Below are positions 32,919-42,028 of a stretch of DNA of 64,000 nt, piece after piece. The stretch is from Streptomyces fuscichromogenes (lineage in GTDB: Bacteria > Actinomycetota > Actinomycetes > Streptomycetales > Streptomycetaceae): NCBI RefSeq assembly GCF_014645815.1, contig NZ_BMML01000005.1, positions 1-64,000 on the forward strand, read 5' to 3'. Within the stretch, counting starts at the first letter, position 1. Each line of letters begins with the position of its first letter. Position numbers and translations under genes: made by a program. The notes beneath the pieces were generated by a model that did not search any database, had not been told where the DNA came from, and saw nothing but the letters and a program-made list of their open reading frames with translations.

Positions 32919-33509
32919 ATGAGCGAGCAGTCCACCGCCCGCCGCAGCCGCTTCACACCCCTGCGCGCGGCCCAGCTCTACGACGCCGTGCTCGACCTCC
33001 TGCAGGAGGTCGGATACGAGGCGCTCTCGATGGAAGCCGTGGCCACCCGGGCGCGGTTCAGCAAGGCCACCCTCTACCGCGACTGGGGAGGCAAACCGCA
33101 GCTGGTCGCCTCCGCGATGCAGTACCGCAGGCCGGTCCAGATCGACACGATCGACACCGGATCGCTGCGCGGTGACCTGTACGCACTGGCCGGCCACTCC
33201 GACAACAAGGAGCTCGCCCAGAGTGCCGCCGTGCAACTGGGCGTGGGGCACGCCATCTACACCAACCCCGAACTCCGCCGCACCCTCAGAGAGGTGATGC
33301 TCGACCCCATCCTCGACGACATCCACGCCATTCTCCGACGCGGCGTCGACCGAGGCGAGGTCGCCCCGGACAACCCCGCACTGGATCTCGTCCCGCCGAT
33401 GCTGGCCAGCCTCGTCATCGCCCGTCCGCTGATCAGCGAGACGCCGATGACCCAGGGCGATGTCAGGGGGCACATGGAAGCCCTGGTCTTCCCCGCCCTC
33501 GGCATCTGA
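32919..33509 (+). CDS. TetR/AcrR-family repressor of the MMPL transporter
   Basis: 196 aa. DNA-binding region: AAQLYDAVLDLLQEVGYEAL, SMEAVATRARFSKATLYRDW, GGKPQLVASAM. The C-terminal domain (SLRGDLYALAGHSD, VGHAIYTNPELRRTLRE) resembles the TetR_C group often paired with exporters. GGGAAGGGAG precedes the ATG. The MMPL gene follows on the same strand after 272 bases that hold nothing recognisable. Confidence 0.87.
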   Translation: MSEQSTARRSRFTPLRAAQLYDAVLDLLQEVGYEALSMEAVATRARFSKATLYRDWGGKPQLVASAMQYRRPVQIDTIDTGSLRGDLYALAGHSDNKELAQSAAVQLGVGHAIYTNPELRRTLREVMLDPILDDIHAILRRGVDRGEVAPDNPALDLVPPMLASLVIARPLISETPMTQGDVRGHMEALVFPALGI

Positions 33510-33781
33510 CCCGCTCCCGCGGGCTTCACGCGCCGGCCTCCCCCACCGTCGGTGCGCACCAAGCACCTTTCCCGCCCTCGGCCTCCCCGCGCCGACGGCG
33601 TCTCGCGCCCTCCCTCCGGCCAATGACGGCCGTGTGACCGAGGCGCTCCTCTCTTTCTTCCCGTGCCTCCGCACGCCTCGACACCCCCACCTGACGCGCG
33701 CCGCTCACGTCGTCGGGCCACCCCCGCACGCCCTCATGCCCTGACGGGCGATCCCAACGACCTGACCGAGAGAGCACCACC

Positions 33782-36025
33782 ATGGCCACATTCCTGTACA
33801 GACTCGGGCGTTCGAGTTTCCGTCGACGCCCCCTCGTCCTCCTTGCCTGGCTCGCCCTGCTGGGCGCGGCGATCATCGCCGCCCTCAGCGCGCCGGCCAC
33901 GAAGGCGCTGCCTTTCACGCTGCCCGGGGCGGAGTCCCAGAAGGCGTTCGACCTGCTCGACGAGCGTTTCCCGGGCTCTACTTCGGACGGCGCCACGGCC
34001 CGGATCGTCTTCAAGGCCCCCGAGGGGCAGACCATGACCACCCCGGCCAACAAGGCCGAGGCGCAGAAGGTGACCAAGGAGATCGCGAGCGGCTCCGACC
34101 AGGTGGCCTCCGCGGTCGATCCCTACACCGCCGGGGCCGTCAGCAAGGACGGCTCGACCGCGTACATCTCTGTCACCTACAAGGTGACCGCGGCCGAGGT
34201 GGACTCCGACTCCCACGACGCGCTCGACCGCACCGTCGAACAGGCGCGGGAGTCCGGACTGACCGTGGAGGCCGGCGGGAACGCCGTCAAGGTGGCGGCC
34301 CACGGTGCGGCCGCCGAGGTCATCGGCGTGATCGTCGCGGCGGTCGTGCTGGTCATCACCTTCGGCTCCCTGGTCGCCGCCGGGCTGTCGCTGCTGACCG
34401 CGCTCATCGGCGTCGGTATCGGCTTCCTGACCCTCACCGCGCTGAACTCGCCCCTCGAACTGGGCGACAACTCAGGGGTGTTGGCGTTGATGCTGGGGCT
34501 TGCGGTCGGCATCGACTACGCGTTGTTCATCGTCTCCCGCTACCGCTCCGAACTCGCCGAGGGACACCCGAAGCAGGAGGCCGCGGCCCGCGCCACGGGC
34601 ACCGCGGGTTCCGCGGTGGTCTTCGCGGGCCTGACCGTGGTCATCGCGCTGGCCGGACTCGCCGTCGTCAACATCCCGATGCTCACCAAGATGGGGCTGG
34701 CCGCCGCCGGATCCGTCACCATCGCGGTGATCATCGCCATCACCCTCGTGCCCGCCATGCTCGGCTTCGCCGGTGACCGGGTGCTGTCCAGGAGGAGGTC
34801 CGGCAAGAGGAAGCCCGGCACGGAGAAGCAGCCCGGTGAGGCGCACGCCCCGGCGAAGTCCCCGATGGGCGTGCGCTGGGCGCGGTTCGTCCTCCGCCGC
34901 CCCGTCGCCGTCCTGCTGACCTGCGTCGTCGGCCTCGGTGTGATCGCCGTCCCGACGGCGTCCATGACCCTGGGTCTGCCCGACGACGGCGCCCAGCCCA
35001 CCGACACCACCCAGCGCCGCGCCTACGACCTGCTCTCCGAGGGCTTCGGCGCCGGCTTCAACGGCCCCCTCGTCGTCGTGGTCGACACCGCCCACAGCGA
35101 CGACTCGAAGACGGCCGTCGGCGAGGTGGTCTCCAGGATCGGCAAGCTCGACGACGTGGCCGCCGTCGCTCCCGCCCGCTTCAACCAGGCCGGGAACACG
35201 GCGATCGTCACCACCGTCCCGTCGTCCAAGCCGGCCTCCGAGGCCACCGAGAAGCTGGTCGAGCGCATCCGCGACACCGGCGCGGCGATCGAGAAGGACA
35301 CCGGGGCGAAGCTGCTGGTCACCGGCCAGACCGCGGTGAACGTCGATTTCTCCCAGAAGGTCAACGACTCCCTCATCCCCTACCTGGCCCTGGTCGTCGG
35401 ACTCGCCTTCCTGCTCCTGATGGCCGTCTTCCGGTCCGTCCTGGTCCCGCTCAAGGCAGCCCTCGGGTTCCTGCTCTCCGTCCTCGCCGCCCTCGGCGCG
35501 GTCGTCGCGGTCTTCCAGTGGGGCTGGCTCGCGAGTGCGATCGGTGTGGCGGAGACCGGGCCCATCATGAGCCTGATGCCGATCTTCATGGTCGGCATCG
35601 TCTTCGGACTGGCGATGGACTACGAGGTCTTCCTGGTCACCCGGATGCGGGAGGCGTACGTCCACGGCGAGGGGCCGGGACAGGCGGTCCTGACCGGCTT
35701 CCGCGACGGAGGACGCGTGGTCACCGCGGCCGCCGTCATCATGATCGCCGTCTTCTCCGGCTTCATCGGCGCGAGCGGCGCCATGATCAAGACGATCGGC
35801 TTCGGGCTCGCCGTGGCCGTCCTCTTCGACGCCTTCGTCGTTCGCATGGCCATCGTTCCCGCGGTCCTGGCCCTGCTCGGCAAGTCCGCTTGGTGGCTGC
35901 CCGCCTGGCTCGACAGGATCCTCCCGAACGTCGACGTGGAGGGCGAGGGACTCGCCAAGTCGGCCTCCCCACGCCCGGGTTCGGGGCCGGACAACGACGA
36001 CCACCCGCAACCCGTCCGCGTCTGA
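33782..36025 (+). CDS. MMPL/RND-family exporter
   Basis: 747 aa with two related halves. Each half has one helix, a roughly 150-residue external domain, then five helices (VIGVIVAAVVLVITFGSLVA, FLTLTALNSPLELGDNSGVLALMLGLAVGIDYALFIV; second half SLIPYLALVVGLAFLLLMAV, SLMPIFMVGIVFGLAMDYEV split over helices). The Asp in GIDYALF and AMDYEVF are the family's proton-relay positions. These transporters export lipids or hydrophobic drugs. GAGAGAGCACC precedes the ATG. It is adjacent to the TetR gene, whose operators probably govern it. Confidence 0.9.
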   Translation: MATFLYRLGRSSFRRRPLVLLAWLALLGAAIIAALSAPATKALPFTLPGAESQKAFDLLDERFPGSTSDGATARIVFKAPEGQTMTTPANKAEAQKVTKEIASGSDQVASAVDPYTAGAVSKDGSTAYISVTYKVTAAEVDSDSHDALDRTVEQARESGLTVEAGGNAVKVAAHGAAAEVIGVIVAAVVLVITFGSLVAAGLSLLTALIGVGIGFLTLTALNSPLELGDNSGVLALMLGLAVGIDYALFIVSRYRSELAEGHPKQEAAARATGTAGSAVVFAGLTVVIALAGLAVVNIPMLTKMGLAAAGSVTIAVIIAITLVPAMLGFAGDRVLSRRRSGKRKPGTEKQPGEAHAPAKSPMGVRWARFVLRRPVAVLLTCVVGLGVIAVPTASMTLGLPDDGAQPTDTTQRRAYDLLSEGFGAGFNGPLVVVVDTAHSDDSKTAVGEVVSRIGKLDDVAAVAPARFNQAGNTAIVTTVPSSKPASEATEKLVERIRDTGAAIEKDTGAKLLVTGQTAVNVDFSQKVNDSLIPYLALVVGLAFLLLMAVFRSVLVPLKAALGFLLSVLAALGAVVAVFQWGWLASAIGVAETGPIMSLMPIFMVGIVFGLAMDYEVFLVTRMREAYVHGEGPGQAVLTGFRDGGRVVTAAAVIMIAVFSGFIGASGAMIKTIGFGLAVAVLFDAFVVRMAIVPAVLALLGKSAWWLPAWLDRILPNVDVEGEGLAKSASPRPGSGPDNDDHPQPVRV

Positions 36026-36156
36026 CCCCTGCACCGCTGCCCCGGGCGCGGGCGCACAACGCCCGCGCCCGGGGGCCCGACCGGATCGCCCGCGCGCACC
36101 CCGCACACCGCTCCCGCCACCCCGTGGATTCCACCCCCACATTGGAGCAGTCCGGC

Positions 36157-36945
36157 ATGATCACCGTCCTCATCGCCGACCCCCACGCCCTGCACCGCAT
36201 CGGCCTGCGCACCCTCCTCGCCTCCCGGCGCGGGCTGACCATCGCCGGCGAGGCCACCACGGGCACCGAGACGGCCCGTATGCACGACCGGCTCCGCCCG
36301 GATGTCGTACTGCTGGGCAGTGGCCTGCCCGCCATCGACGTCACCACGACCGTCCGCCGCCTGAGACAGACCCGTACCCCCGGCTCCGCGTCGCCGCGCG
36401 TCCTCGTCCTGAACTCCGCGCGCCGCGACGAACACGCCTACGACGTCCTGCGTGCCGGGGCCGACGGATTCCTCCCCGACACCACCACTCCCGAAGAGCT
36501 GGTCGCGGCCCTGTTCACCGTGGCCGCCGGGGACGCCGTCGTCCCGCCCCGTCTGGCCCGCGCTCTCATCCATGCCGTCCGTCACGACCCCCGCCCCGAA
36601 GTCCCGGTCCCCAAAGGCAGGTTGGAGGACCTCACCAGGCGTGAACGCGACGTCCTGACAGCCGTGGCCGCCGGCCGGTCCAACGCCGAGATCGCCGCAC
36701 AGCTCTCCATCGCCACCACCACCGTCAAGGCCCACGTCACCAGCATCCTCACCAAGACCGGAGCCCGCACCCGCGTCCAGGCCGTGATCTTCGCCTACGA
36801 ATCCGGACTCGTACGGCCTCCCCTGCCCCCTGCCGGCCCCTCCCTCCCCACCCCCCACCGAATGACGAACCGCGAGGAACCGACATGCGGGTACTGCTCG
36901 TCGAGGACGACCCTGCCATCGCCGAACCGCTGGAACGCGGCCTGA
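36157..36945 (+). CDS. LuxR-type response regulator lacking the phosphorylation Asp
   Basis: 262 aa. The receiver domain (1-120) keeps the fold (ITVLIADPHALHRIGLRTLL, GEATTGTETARM). The strand that should end in the phospho-Asp reads PDVVLLGSGLP, so position 54 is Gly. The conserved Lys is also absent (GADGFLPDTT). The C-terminal LuxR helix-turn-helix is at about 168-230 (LTRRERDVLTAVAAGRSNAE, KAHVTSILTKTGARTRVQAV). The 3' end overlaps the next gene by 61 bases. It may work without phosphorylation, for example by ligand or partner binding. Confidence 0.85.
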   Translation: MITVLIADPHALHRIGLRTLLASRRGLTIAGEATTGTETARMHDRLRPDVVLLGSGLPAIDVTTTVRRLRQTRTPGSASPRVLVLNSARRDEHAYDVLRAGADGFLPDTTTPEELVAALFTVAAGDAVVPPRLARALIHAVRHDPRPEVPVPKGRLEDLTRRERDVLTAVAAGRSNAEIAAQLSIATTTVKAHVTSILTKTGARTRVQAVIFAYESGLVRPPLPPAGPSLPTPHRMTNREEPTCGYCSSRTTLPSPNRWNAA

Positions 36946-37634
36946 AGCGCTACGGCTACACCGCGCACCGGGCCGCCACCGGACGAGACGCCCTGCGCGC
37001 CGGAACCGCCTGGGACATGGTGCTGCTCGATCTGGGACTGCCGGACATCGACGGACTGGACGTCTGCAGACAGCTGCGCGCCGACAGCGACGTCCCGCTC
37101 ATCATGATCAGCGCACGGGACAGCGAGGCCGACAAGGTCGTCGGCCTCGAACTCGGCGCCGACGACTATCTGGTCAAGCCGTTCCTGGTACGGGAGCTGA
37201 TAGCCCGCATGCGCGCGGTCCAACGCCGCCGTGCGAGCGCCCCGCCGCCCACCCCGGGACCATTCGATCCCGGCCGGCCCGGCGTGGTGATCGACCTGCC
37301 CGCGCCCGGACGGACAGCAGACCGACACGGCCGGGTGGTCATCGACCGCCAGGCCCACCGCGCCTTCCTGGACGGCTCCGAAGTCGCCTTGCCGCCCCGG
37401 GAGTTCGCCCTGCTCGCCTTCCTCGCCGAGCAGCCGGAGGTGCTGGTGACGCGCGAGACCATCATGTCCTCGGTCTGGGACGCCAACTGGTTCGGTCCCA
37501 CCAAGACCCTCGACACCCATGTCTCCGCCCTACGGCACAAGTTCGGCGACGCCCTGACCATCGAGGCGGTACGAGGCGTCGGCTTCCGTCTGTCGGTCGG
37601 CCCCCGCACCGCCACACATTCCTCCGCATCATGA
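36885..37634 (+). CDS. OmpR-type response regulator, orphan
   Basis: 249 aa. Receiver with acidic pair in LLVEDDPAIAEPL, phospho-acceptor Asp49 in MVLLDLGLPDIDGLD and Lys98 in DDYLVKPF. The winged-helix DNA-binding domain spans about 145-240 (ALPPREFALLAFLAEQPEVL, TLDTHVSALRHKFGD, IEAVRGVGFRL). It overlaps the phospho-dead LuxR-type gene by 61 bases. No sensor kinase gene is next to either regulator, so a distant kinase must act. Confidence 0.9.
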   Translation: MRVLLVEDDPAIAEPLERGLKRYGYTAHRAATGRDALRAGTAWDMVLLDLGLPDIDGLDVCRQLRADSDVPLIMISARDSEADKVVGLELGADDYLVKPFLVRELIARMRAVQRRRASAPPPTPGPFDPGRPGVVIDLPAPGRTADRHGRVVIDRQAHRAFLDGSEVALPPREFALLAFLAEQPEVLVTRETIMSSVWDANWFGPTKTLDTHVSALRHKFGDALTIEAVRGVGFRLSVGPRTATHSSAS

Positions 37635-37636
37635 AT

Positions 37637-37648
37637 GAATCGATTCAC
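37637..37648. promoter_or_regulatory. Perfect palindrome after the response regulator gene
   Basis: TGAATCGATTCA begins two bases after the OmpR-type gene's stop. It lies about 235 bases before the rhamnosidase gene. Could be an additional regulator site; the binder is unknown. Confidence 0.35.
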
Positions 37649-37734
37649 TACATGGGTCCGCTAGAGGTCGAAGGGCGGAACTCCGCGCGACCCTGCAGCC
37701 TGGAAGGGATGTTCGCACGATGAAGCATAGGCAG

Positions 37735-37802
37735 TTCGAAACGTTTAAGTAAGCCTATTGACGCGAAATGTGCCCTCTCACTAGCGTGCGCCGAAACGTT
37801 CC
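37735..37802 (+). promoter_or_regulatory. Promoter with LacI-type operators for the rhamnosidase gene
   Basis: TTGACG (37758-37763) and TAGCGT (37782-37787), 18 bases apart, are flanked by CGAAACGTTTAA (37737-37748) and CGAAACGTTCC (37792-37802). The shared CGAAACGTT core is the half-palindrome favoured by LacI-family proteins. The LacI gene lies downstream at the island's right end. Confidence 0.65.
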
Positions 37803-37882
37803 AACCCGGCGGAGCGCTGCGGCAGCCCTTCCGTGCCACCGCGGGCCTGCCGGGCGGGTTCACTGGACAAGGAGGGAACGGC

Positions 37883-40339
37883 ATGCCTCTCAACAGGTCG
37901 GCCACGCGTCGGCAGGTGGTGGGTTCCGCTGCCGCGGCTGTGGTGCTCGGTATGGTGAGCCCGGCGCGCAGCGCCGCGCTTTCCGGCGCCCCGGCGGCCA
38001 CGGCCGCCGGCGCCGAGGACGGCTGGACGGCGCAGTGGATCGGGCGGGACACCCCGTCGGTGGCGCCCGAACTGGGCAAGCAGAACCCGGCGCCGCTGCT
38101 GCGCCGGAAGTTCGGGCTGGGCAAGCGCGTCGCACAGGCGAAGTTCAGCATCGTAGGACTGGGCTACTACGAGGCGTGGATCAACGGCCACCGAGTGGGT
38201 GACCAGGTCCTGGACCCGCCGCCGTCGGCATACGACAAGACCGCGTACTCGCGTACCTTCGACGTCACGAAGGCGCTGCGCAGCGGGGACAACGCCATCG
38301 CCGTCACCCTGGGCCGCGGCTACCTCAGCACCCCGTCGACCACACCGGCCACGATATTCGGCCTGGCAAAGGCACCGTGGACACAAGAGCCCCGACTTCT
38401 GGCGCAGTTGGACATCGTCTTCGGTGACGGCACCAGACACCGGGTCGTCAGTGACGACCAGTGGAAGATCACCGACGGGCCCACCCTCGACGCGCTGTAC
38501 TTCGGTGAGCACTACGACGCCCGCCGGGCCAGACCCGGCTGGACGAGCACCTCCCACGACGACTCCGCCTGGGAAACCGCGCAGGTGCAGCCGGCGCCCA
38601 CCCAGCAGGTGGTGCCCGCCGACATGCCCCCGGTGAAGGTCACCGACACCTTCGGCCCCGTCGGCTCCACGGAACCGAAGACCGGCACCCAGGTCCACGA
38701 CTTCGGCCGGACCACGGCCGGCTGGGCCCGCATCAAGGTCAGCGGCACGCCCGGAACGACCGTGACCCTCATCTACGGCGAGCAGCTCAACGACGACGGC
38801 ACCGTGTTCCAGTCGGGCCTGCTCGGTCCCGCCGCGGTCACCCACCTGGATTCCTACACCCTGGACGGCAAGGGAACGCAGACGTGGGAACCCAGCTTCA
38901 CCCGGCACGGTTTCCGCTACGTCGAGGTCTCCACCTCGACACCGCTGACCTCGTTCGGCATCGAGGCCCGCGTCGCACACACCGCGGTGGCGTCGACAGG
39001 CCGCTTCGACAGCGCCAACCCGCTGCTGAACAGGATCAACGCCAATCAGCGTGCGTCGCTCCTGGACAACATGTGGGGCATTCCCACCGACACCCCCTGG
39101 CGGGACCGGCAGGGCTGGACCGCCGACGCCTACCTCTACCTGGACTCGGCGGCCCTCAACTTCGACGTCGAGGGCCTGTACCGCCAGTGGCTGCGGACGT
39201 TCCGGGAATCCCAGCGGGCCGACGGCAGCCTGCCGATCATCGCCCCGGACCCCGGCGGCCTCCCTCTGTTCAACGACCCGTCCTGGTCGGGCACGCTGAT
39301 CTCCTCCGCCTGGACCCACTATCAGCACTACGGCGATGCCGGCGTGCTGTCCGACAACTACCCGGCCATGGCGCGCTGGCTCGACCTGATGCGCACCACC
39401 ATCGCGGGAACGGACGGTCTGTACACCGGCTTCTCCTTCGGCGACTGGTCACCGCCCGGCGCCGAGACGGGCACCACCGTGGCCCTCAGACCGCCGGAGG
39501 GCTCCCTTCTCACCGCCAACGCCGACCTCTTCCACGAGGCCCGTCTCCTGGCCCGGATCGCGAAGGAACTCGGCCACCCCGACGACGCCGCCCGGTTCGA
39601 CACCATGGCCGACGCCCTCGCCGAGAAGTTCAACGACACGTTCTTCGACGACGCCACCGGCGTCTACCGCACAGCAGTGGACGCCGGCTACCGCCAGACC
39701 TCCAACCTGGTGGCCCTGGCCTACGGGCTGGCCCCCGAAGAACACCGGGACACGGTCCTCGCCAACCTCGTCCAGGACATCACCGACCGCGACAACCACC
39801 TGAACACCGGGGCCATCGGCACCAAACTGCTGCTCCCCGTCCTGACCGAGAACGGCCGCGGCGACCTGGCCTACAAGATCGCCGCCCAGACCAGCTACCC
39901 CAGCTGGGGCCACTGGGTGAAGCAGGGCGCCACCACCTCCTGGGAGACCTGGTCCATGACCAAGAAGGACCTCTCGATGAACCACCCCTTCCTGGGCACC
40001 GTCGACGACTGGTTCTACCAGCACCTGGCGGGTATCCAGGCGGCCGCTCCCGGCTACGGCAAGGTGCTCGTCGCGCCGGTCGTGCCGGACGGCCTGCGCT
40101 ACGCCTCGGCCCAGGTGGCCACCCCGCGCGGCGAGGTCAGCGCCGGCTGGCGCCAGGAGAGGGGCGGTCTGACCCTCACGGTGAAGGTGCCCGCCAGGAC
40201 ACCGGCCGAGGTCCGTGTCCCGGTCCCGGACGGTGCATGGAGCATCACCGCGGACCGGCGCGCGACCCGCGGGGAACGAAAGGACGGCTACGTCGTCTAC
40301 CGGGTGCATGCCGGGACCCACGTGTTCCGCGTGTCCTGA
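37883..40339 (+). CDS. Secreted alpha-L-rhamnosidase (GH78)
   Basis: 818 aa. A Tat-type signal with RRQVVGSAAAAVVLGMVSPA ends near 30-45. An N-terminal beta domain with the carbohydrate-binding piece YEAWINGHRVGDQVLDP and a Bac_rhamnosid_N segment follow. The catalytic (alpha/alpha) barrel includes DTPWRDRQGWTADAYLYLDS, a C-terminal WETWSMTKKDLSMNHPFLGT and a final beta sandwich (VLVAPVVPDGLRYASAQVAT). It releases rhamnose from plant glycosides. AAGGAGGG precedes the ATG. It is controlled by the LacI-type promoter upstream; the convergent LacI gene is the obvious regulator. Confidence 0.9.
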   Translation: MPLNRSATRRQVVGSAAAAVVLGMVSPARSAALSGAPAATAAGAEDGWTAQWIGRDTPSVAPELGKQNPAPLLRRKFGLGKRVAQAKFSIVGLGYYEAWINGHRVGDQVLDPPPSAYDKTAYSRTFDVTKALRSGDNAIAVTLGRGYLSTPSTTPATIFGLAKAPWTQEPRLLAQLDIVFGDGTRHRVVSDDQWKITDGPTLDALYFGEHYDARRARPGWTSTSHDDSAWETAQVQPAPTQQVVPADMPPVKVTDTFGPVGSTEPKTGTQVHDFGRTTAGWARIKVSGTPGTTVTLIYGEQLNDDGTVFQSGLLGPAAVTHLDSYTLDGKGTQTWEPSFTRHGFRYVEVSTSTPLTSFGIEARVAHTAVASTGRFDSANPLLNRINANQRASLLDNMWGIPTDTPWRDRQGWTADAYLYLDSAALNFDVEGLYRQWLRTFRESQRADGSLPIIAPDPGGLPLFNDPSWSGTLISSAWTHYQHYGDAGVLSDNYPAMARWLDLMRTTIAGTDGLYTGFSFGDWSPPGAETGTTVALRPPEGSLLTANADLFHEARLLARIAKELGHPDDAARFDTMADALAEKFNDTFFDDATGVYRTAVDAGYRQTSNLVALAYGLAPEEHRDTVLANLVQDITDRDNHLNTGAIGTKLLLPVLTENGRGDLAYKIAAQTSYPSWGHWVKQGATTSWETWSMTKKDLSMNHPFLGTVDDWFYQHLAGIQAAAPGYGKVLVAPVVPDGLRYASAQVATPRGEVSAGWRQERGGLTLTVKVPARTPAEVRVPVPDGAWSITADRRATRGERKDGYVVYRVHAGTHVFRVS

Positions 40340-40346
40340 GCAGGCA

Positions 40347-40388
40347 CCGGGCCCCGAGCCCGCCGACGGGAGCGGGTTCGGGGCCCGG
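40347..40388. terminator. Bidirectional terminator between rhamnosidase and LacI genes
   Basis: CCGGGCCCCGAGCCCGC pairs with GCGGGTTCGGGGCCCGG over 17 pairs (one G-U) around an 8-base loop. It lies exactly between the two convergent stops. Confidence 0.88.
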
Positions 40389-40398
40389 CCGAGGTGTT

Positions 40399-41406
40399 TC
40401 AGGTGGACCGGCGGACGACGACCTCAGCCGAAGCCGCGCTCTCCCAGATCGCGCGGCCGAGCGGAGTCCGCCGACCGTTCAGCTCCGCCTCCAGCCAGAC
40501 GGGCAGTCCCGTCAGGCTGTCGGAGTCGGCCAGGCGTGCCGTCGTGAGCGCGGGGATCGCCAGGCTGCCTTCCACGGTGTCCTCGGCGCCGATGACCGCC
40601 ACCTCCGACGGAACCCGCCGGCCCAGATCCGCAGCTGCGGCCAGCACCGCCAGTCCATGGCGGTCGTCGGCCGCACAGATCGCCGAACCCGGCATCCGGC
40701 CCAGCGCCGACAGGGCCGCCACCGCCTGCGGTCGGTCGAGAGGCAGGGTGAACACCTCGGGTTCCGGCAGCCCCCGCCGCCGGCATTCCTCCCGTACGCC
40801 CTGGAGCCGGTGCTCGGCCACCACTCGCCGGGTCGAAGGCTCCGGGAAGGCGTACCGGACCCGTTCGTAGCCGCGTTCTGCCAGGTGCGCGACCTGGGCG
40901 CGGCCGATCGCCCGCTCCCAGGGCCGGTCCGCCGCCTCCGGATCGGCCTCGGCGGCGGGGAACCCGAAGACGTGCCGGGCGCCGGCGGCACGGATCGCCT
41001 CCTGGGTCTGTACGGTCACGAAGGCGAACAACGCGACGCCAAAGGGCTGCAGCGCCCCGGCCACCTTCACCGCCTCCGCCTCCTGCAGCAGCGTGTGCGT
41101 CACGACGGTGTAGCCGAGGTCGGACAGGGCGCCTACGACCGCACCGTTCCAGCGCTCGCTGACATCCCCCACGAACGTCGGGTCGAGGACCACCAGGACG
41201 ACGTTCGAGTGCCCGCGGCGCAGCGCCGTACCCACGGCATTGCGCACGTATCCGAGTTCGGAGACCGCCGCGGCCACACGCCCCTTCGTCTCCTCACTGA
41301 TCGTCTGGGACTCCTTGCCGTTCAGCACGTAGCTGACCGTGGCCACGGAGACCCCGCTGAGCTTGGCCACATCCCGGATCGTCGGACGGCGTACCCCGGC
41401 TCCCAC
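40399..41406 (-). CDS. LacI-family transcriptional regulator
   Basis: About 335 aa, the usual family length, from a GTG at 41406 with AGAGGGG eight bases upstream. An open frame to 41487 lacks any domain. HTH: TIRDVAKLSGVSVATVSYVLNG, hinge SELGYVRNAVGTALRRG, then the periplasmic-binding-like effector domain (NVVLVVLDPTFVGDVSERWN, SAICAADDRHGLAVLAAAAD). It probably represses the rhamnosidase gene via the CGAAACGTT operators and responds to a rhamnose-derived sugar. Confidence 0.87.
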   Translation of the reverse strand: MGAGVRRPTIRDVAKLSGVSVATVSYVLNGKESQTISEETKGRVAAAVSELGYVRNAVGTALRRGHSNVVLVVLDPTFVGDVSERWNGAVVGALSDLGYTVVTHTLLQEAEAVKVAGALQPFGVALFAFVTVQTQEAIRAAGARHVFGFPAAEADPEAADRPWERAIGRAQVAHLAERGYERVRYAFPEPSTRRVVAEHRLQGVREECRRRGLPEPEVFTLPLDRPQAVAALSALGRMPGSAICAADDRHGLAVLAAAADLGRRVPSEVAVIGAEDTVEGSLAIPALTTARLADSDSLTGLPVWLEAELNGRRTPLGRAIWESAASAEVVVRRST

Positions 41407-41914
41407 TCGTCCAGCCCCTCTTCCTCGACTCCAGCCAGAGTATGCGCAGCTCATCTCCGTGCGCACCGAGTCCTCTCCACCTTCCATGAGGACCCGATCC
41501 GTGATCGATCAGCCCATCGGTGGACGGCGGCCTCCCTGCCTGTCGCCAAACTATGGCGAGCCCGGGCGGATGGTGCGGCCGACACGGAGGAGCAGCTGCC
41601 CACACCCCCCTTACCTTCACAGTGACGAGAAGCGGAGATCTTTCAGCGCGTGCCGGCAAGAGGTCCCGCTGCAGGCTGGAGGCGCCAGACACCGAGAGCC
41701 GGTTTGCCGAGATGCTGCGGGCGGTACCGGAGACTTGGCCGAGGTGGAACAGGACCAAGTGAGCAATTGCTGCGGCTGTTTGGCATCTCGTCCACGCGAT
41801 GGGCACCAGTCCGCCCTCCGCGCCCGATACGGGGCCAGCACACTGCGGCCATCGAGTCCGGCACCTCTGCCTTGCTCGTCGTCTCGCTCGCCGACTTGGC
41901 GTGCCCTCGAACAT

Positions 41915-41936
41915 CCGCTCGCGCATCACTCACGCA
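41915..41936 (+). repeat. Arm-type repeat at the right end of the island
   Basis: 20 of 22 bases match 28601-28622 in the same orientation (CGCTCGCGCATCACTCACGC against CGCTCACGCATCGCTCACGC). It lies 111 bases from the core repeat. Confidence 0.55.
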
Positions 41937-41952
41937 GAACCCCGAAAACGCC

Positions 41953-41990
41953 GCAGCGCCCGAGTCAGCCGAAGCCAACCCGAGCGCTGC
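41953..41990 (-). terminator. Island-supplied terminator for tRNA-Lys
   Basis: GCAGCGC (41953-41959) pairs with GCGCTGC (41984-41990). It lies 35 bases past the tRNA 3' flank and resembles the displaced terminator at 28367-28404, so the element brought a copy of the tRNA 3' end with its terminator. Confidence 0.65.
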
Positions 41991-42028
41991 AGTGCAGCTC
42001 AGAAGGGATTTACCCTCCCCCGCGTCCG

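Larger units (their letters stand above)
41407..42028. other. Right end of the island, between LacI and tRNA-Lys
   Basis: About 620 bases with no intact gene. Short frames on both strands lack domains and I see no integrase motif. It carries the arm-like repeat 41915-41936 and the tRNA terminator 41953-41990. The upstream part should contain the LacI promoter. Confidence 0.5.

Noticed and set aside
41407..42028. Tyrosine integrase remnant beside tRNA-Lys
   Set aside because: I found no catalytic Arg/His/Tyr motif set in any frame.
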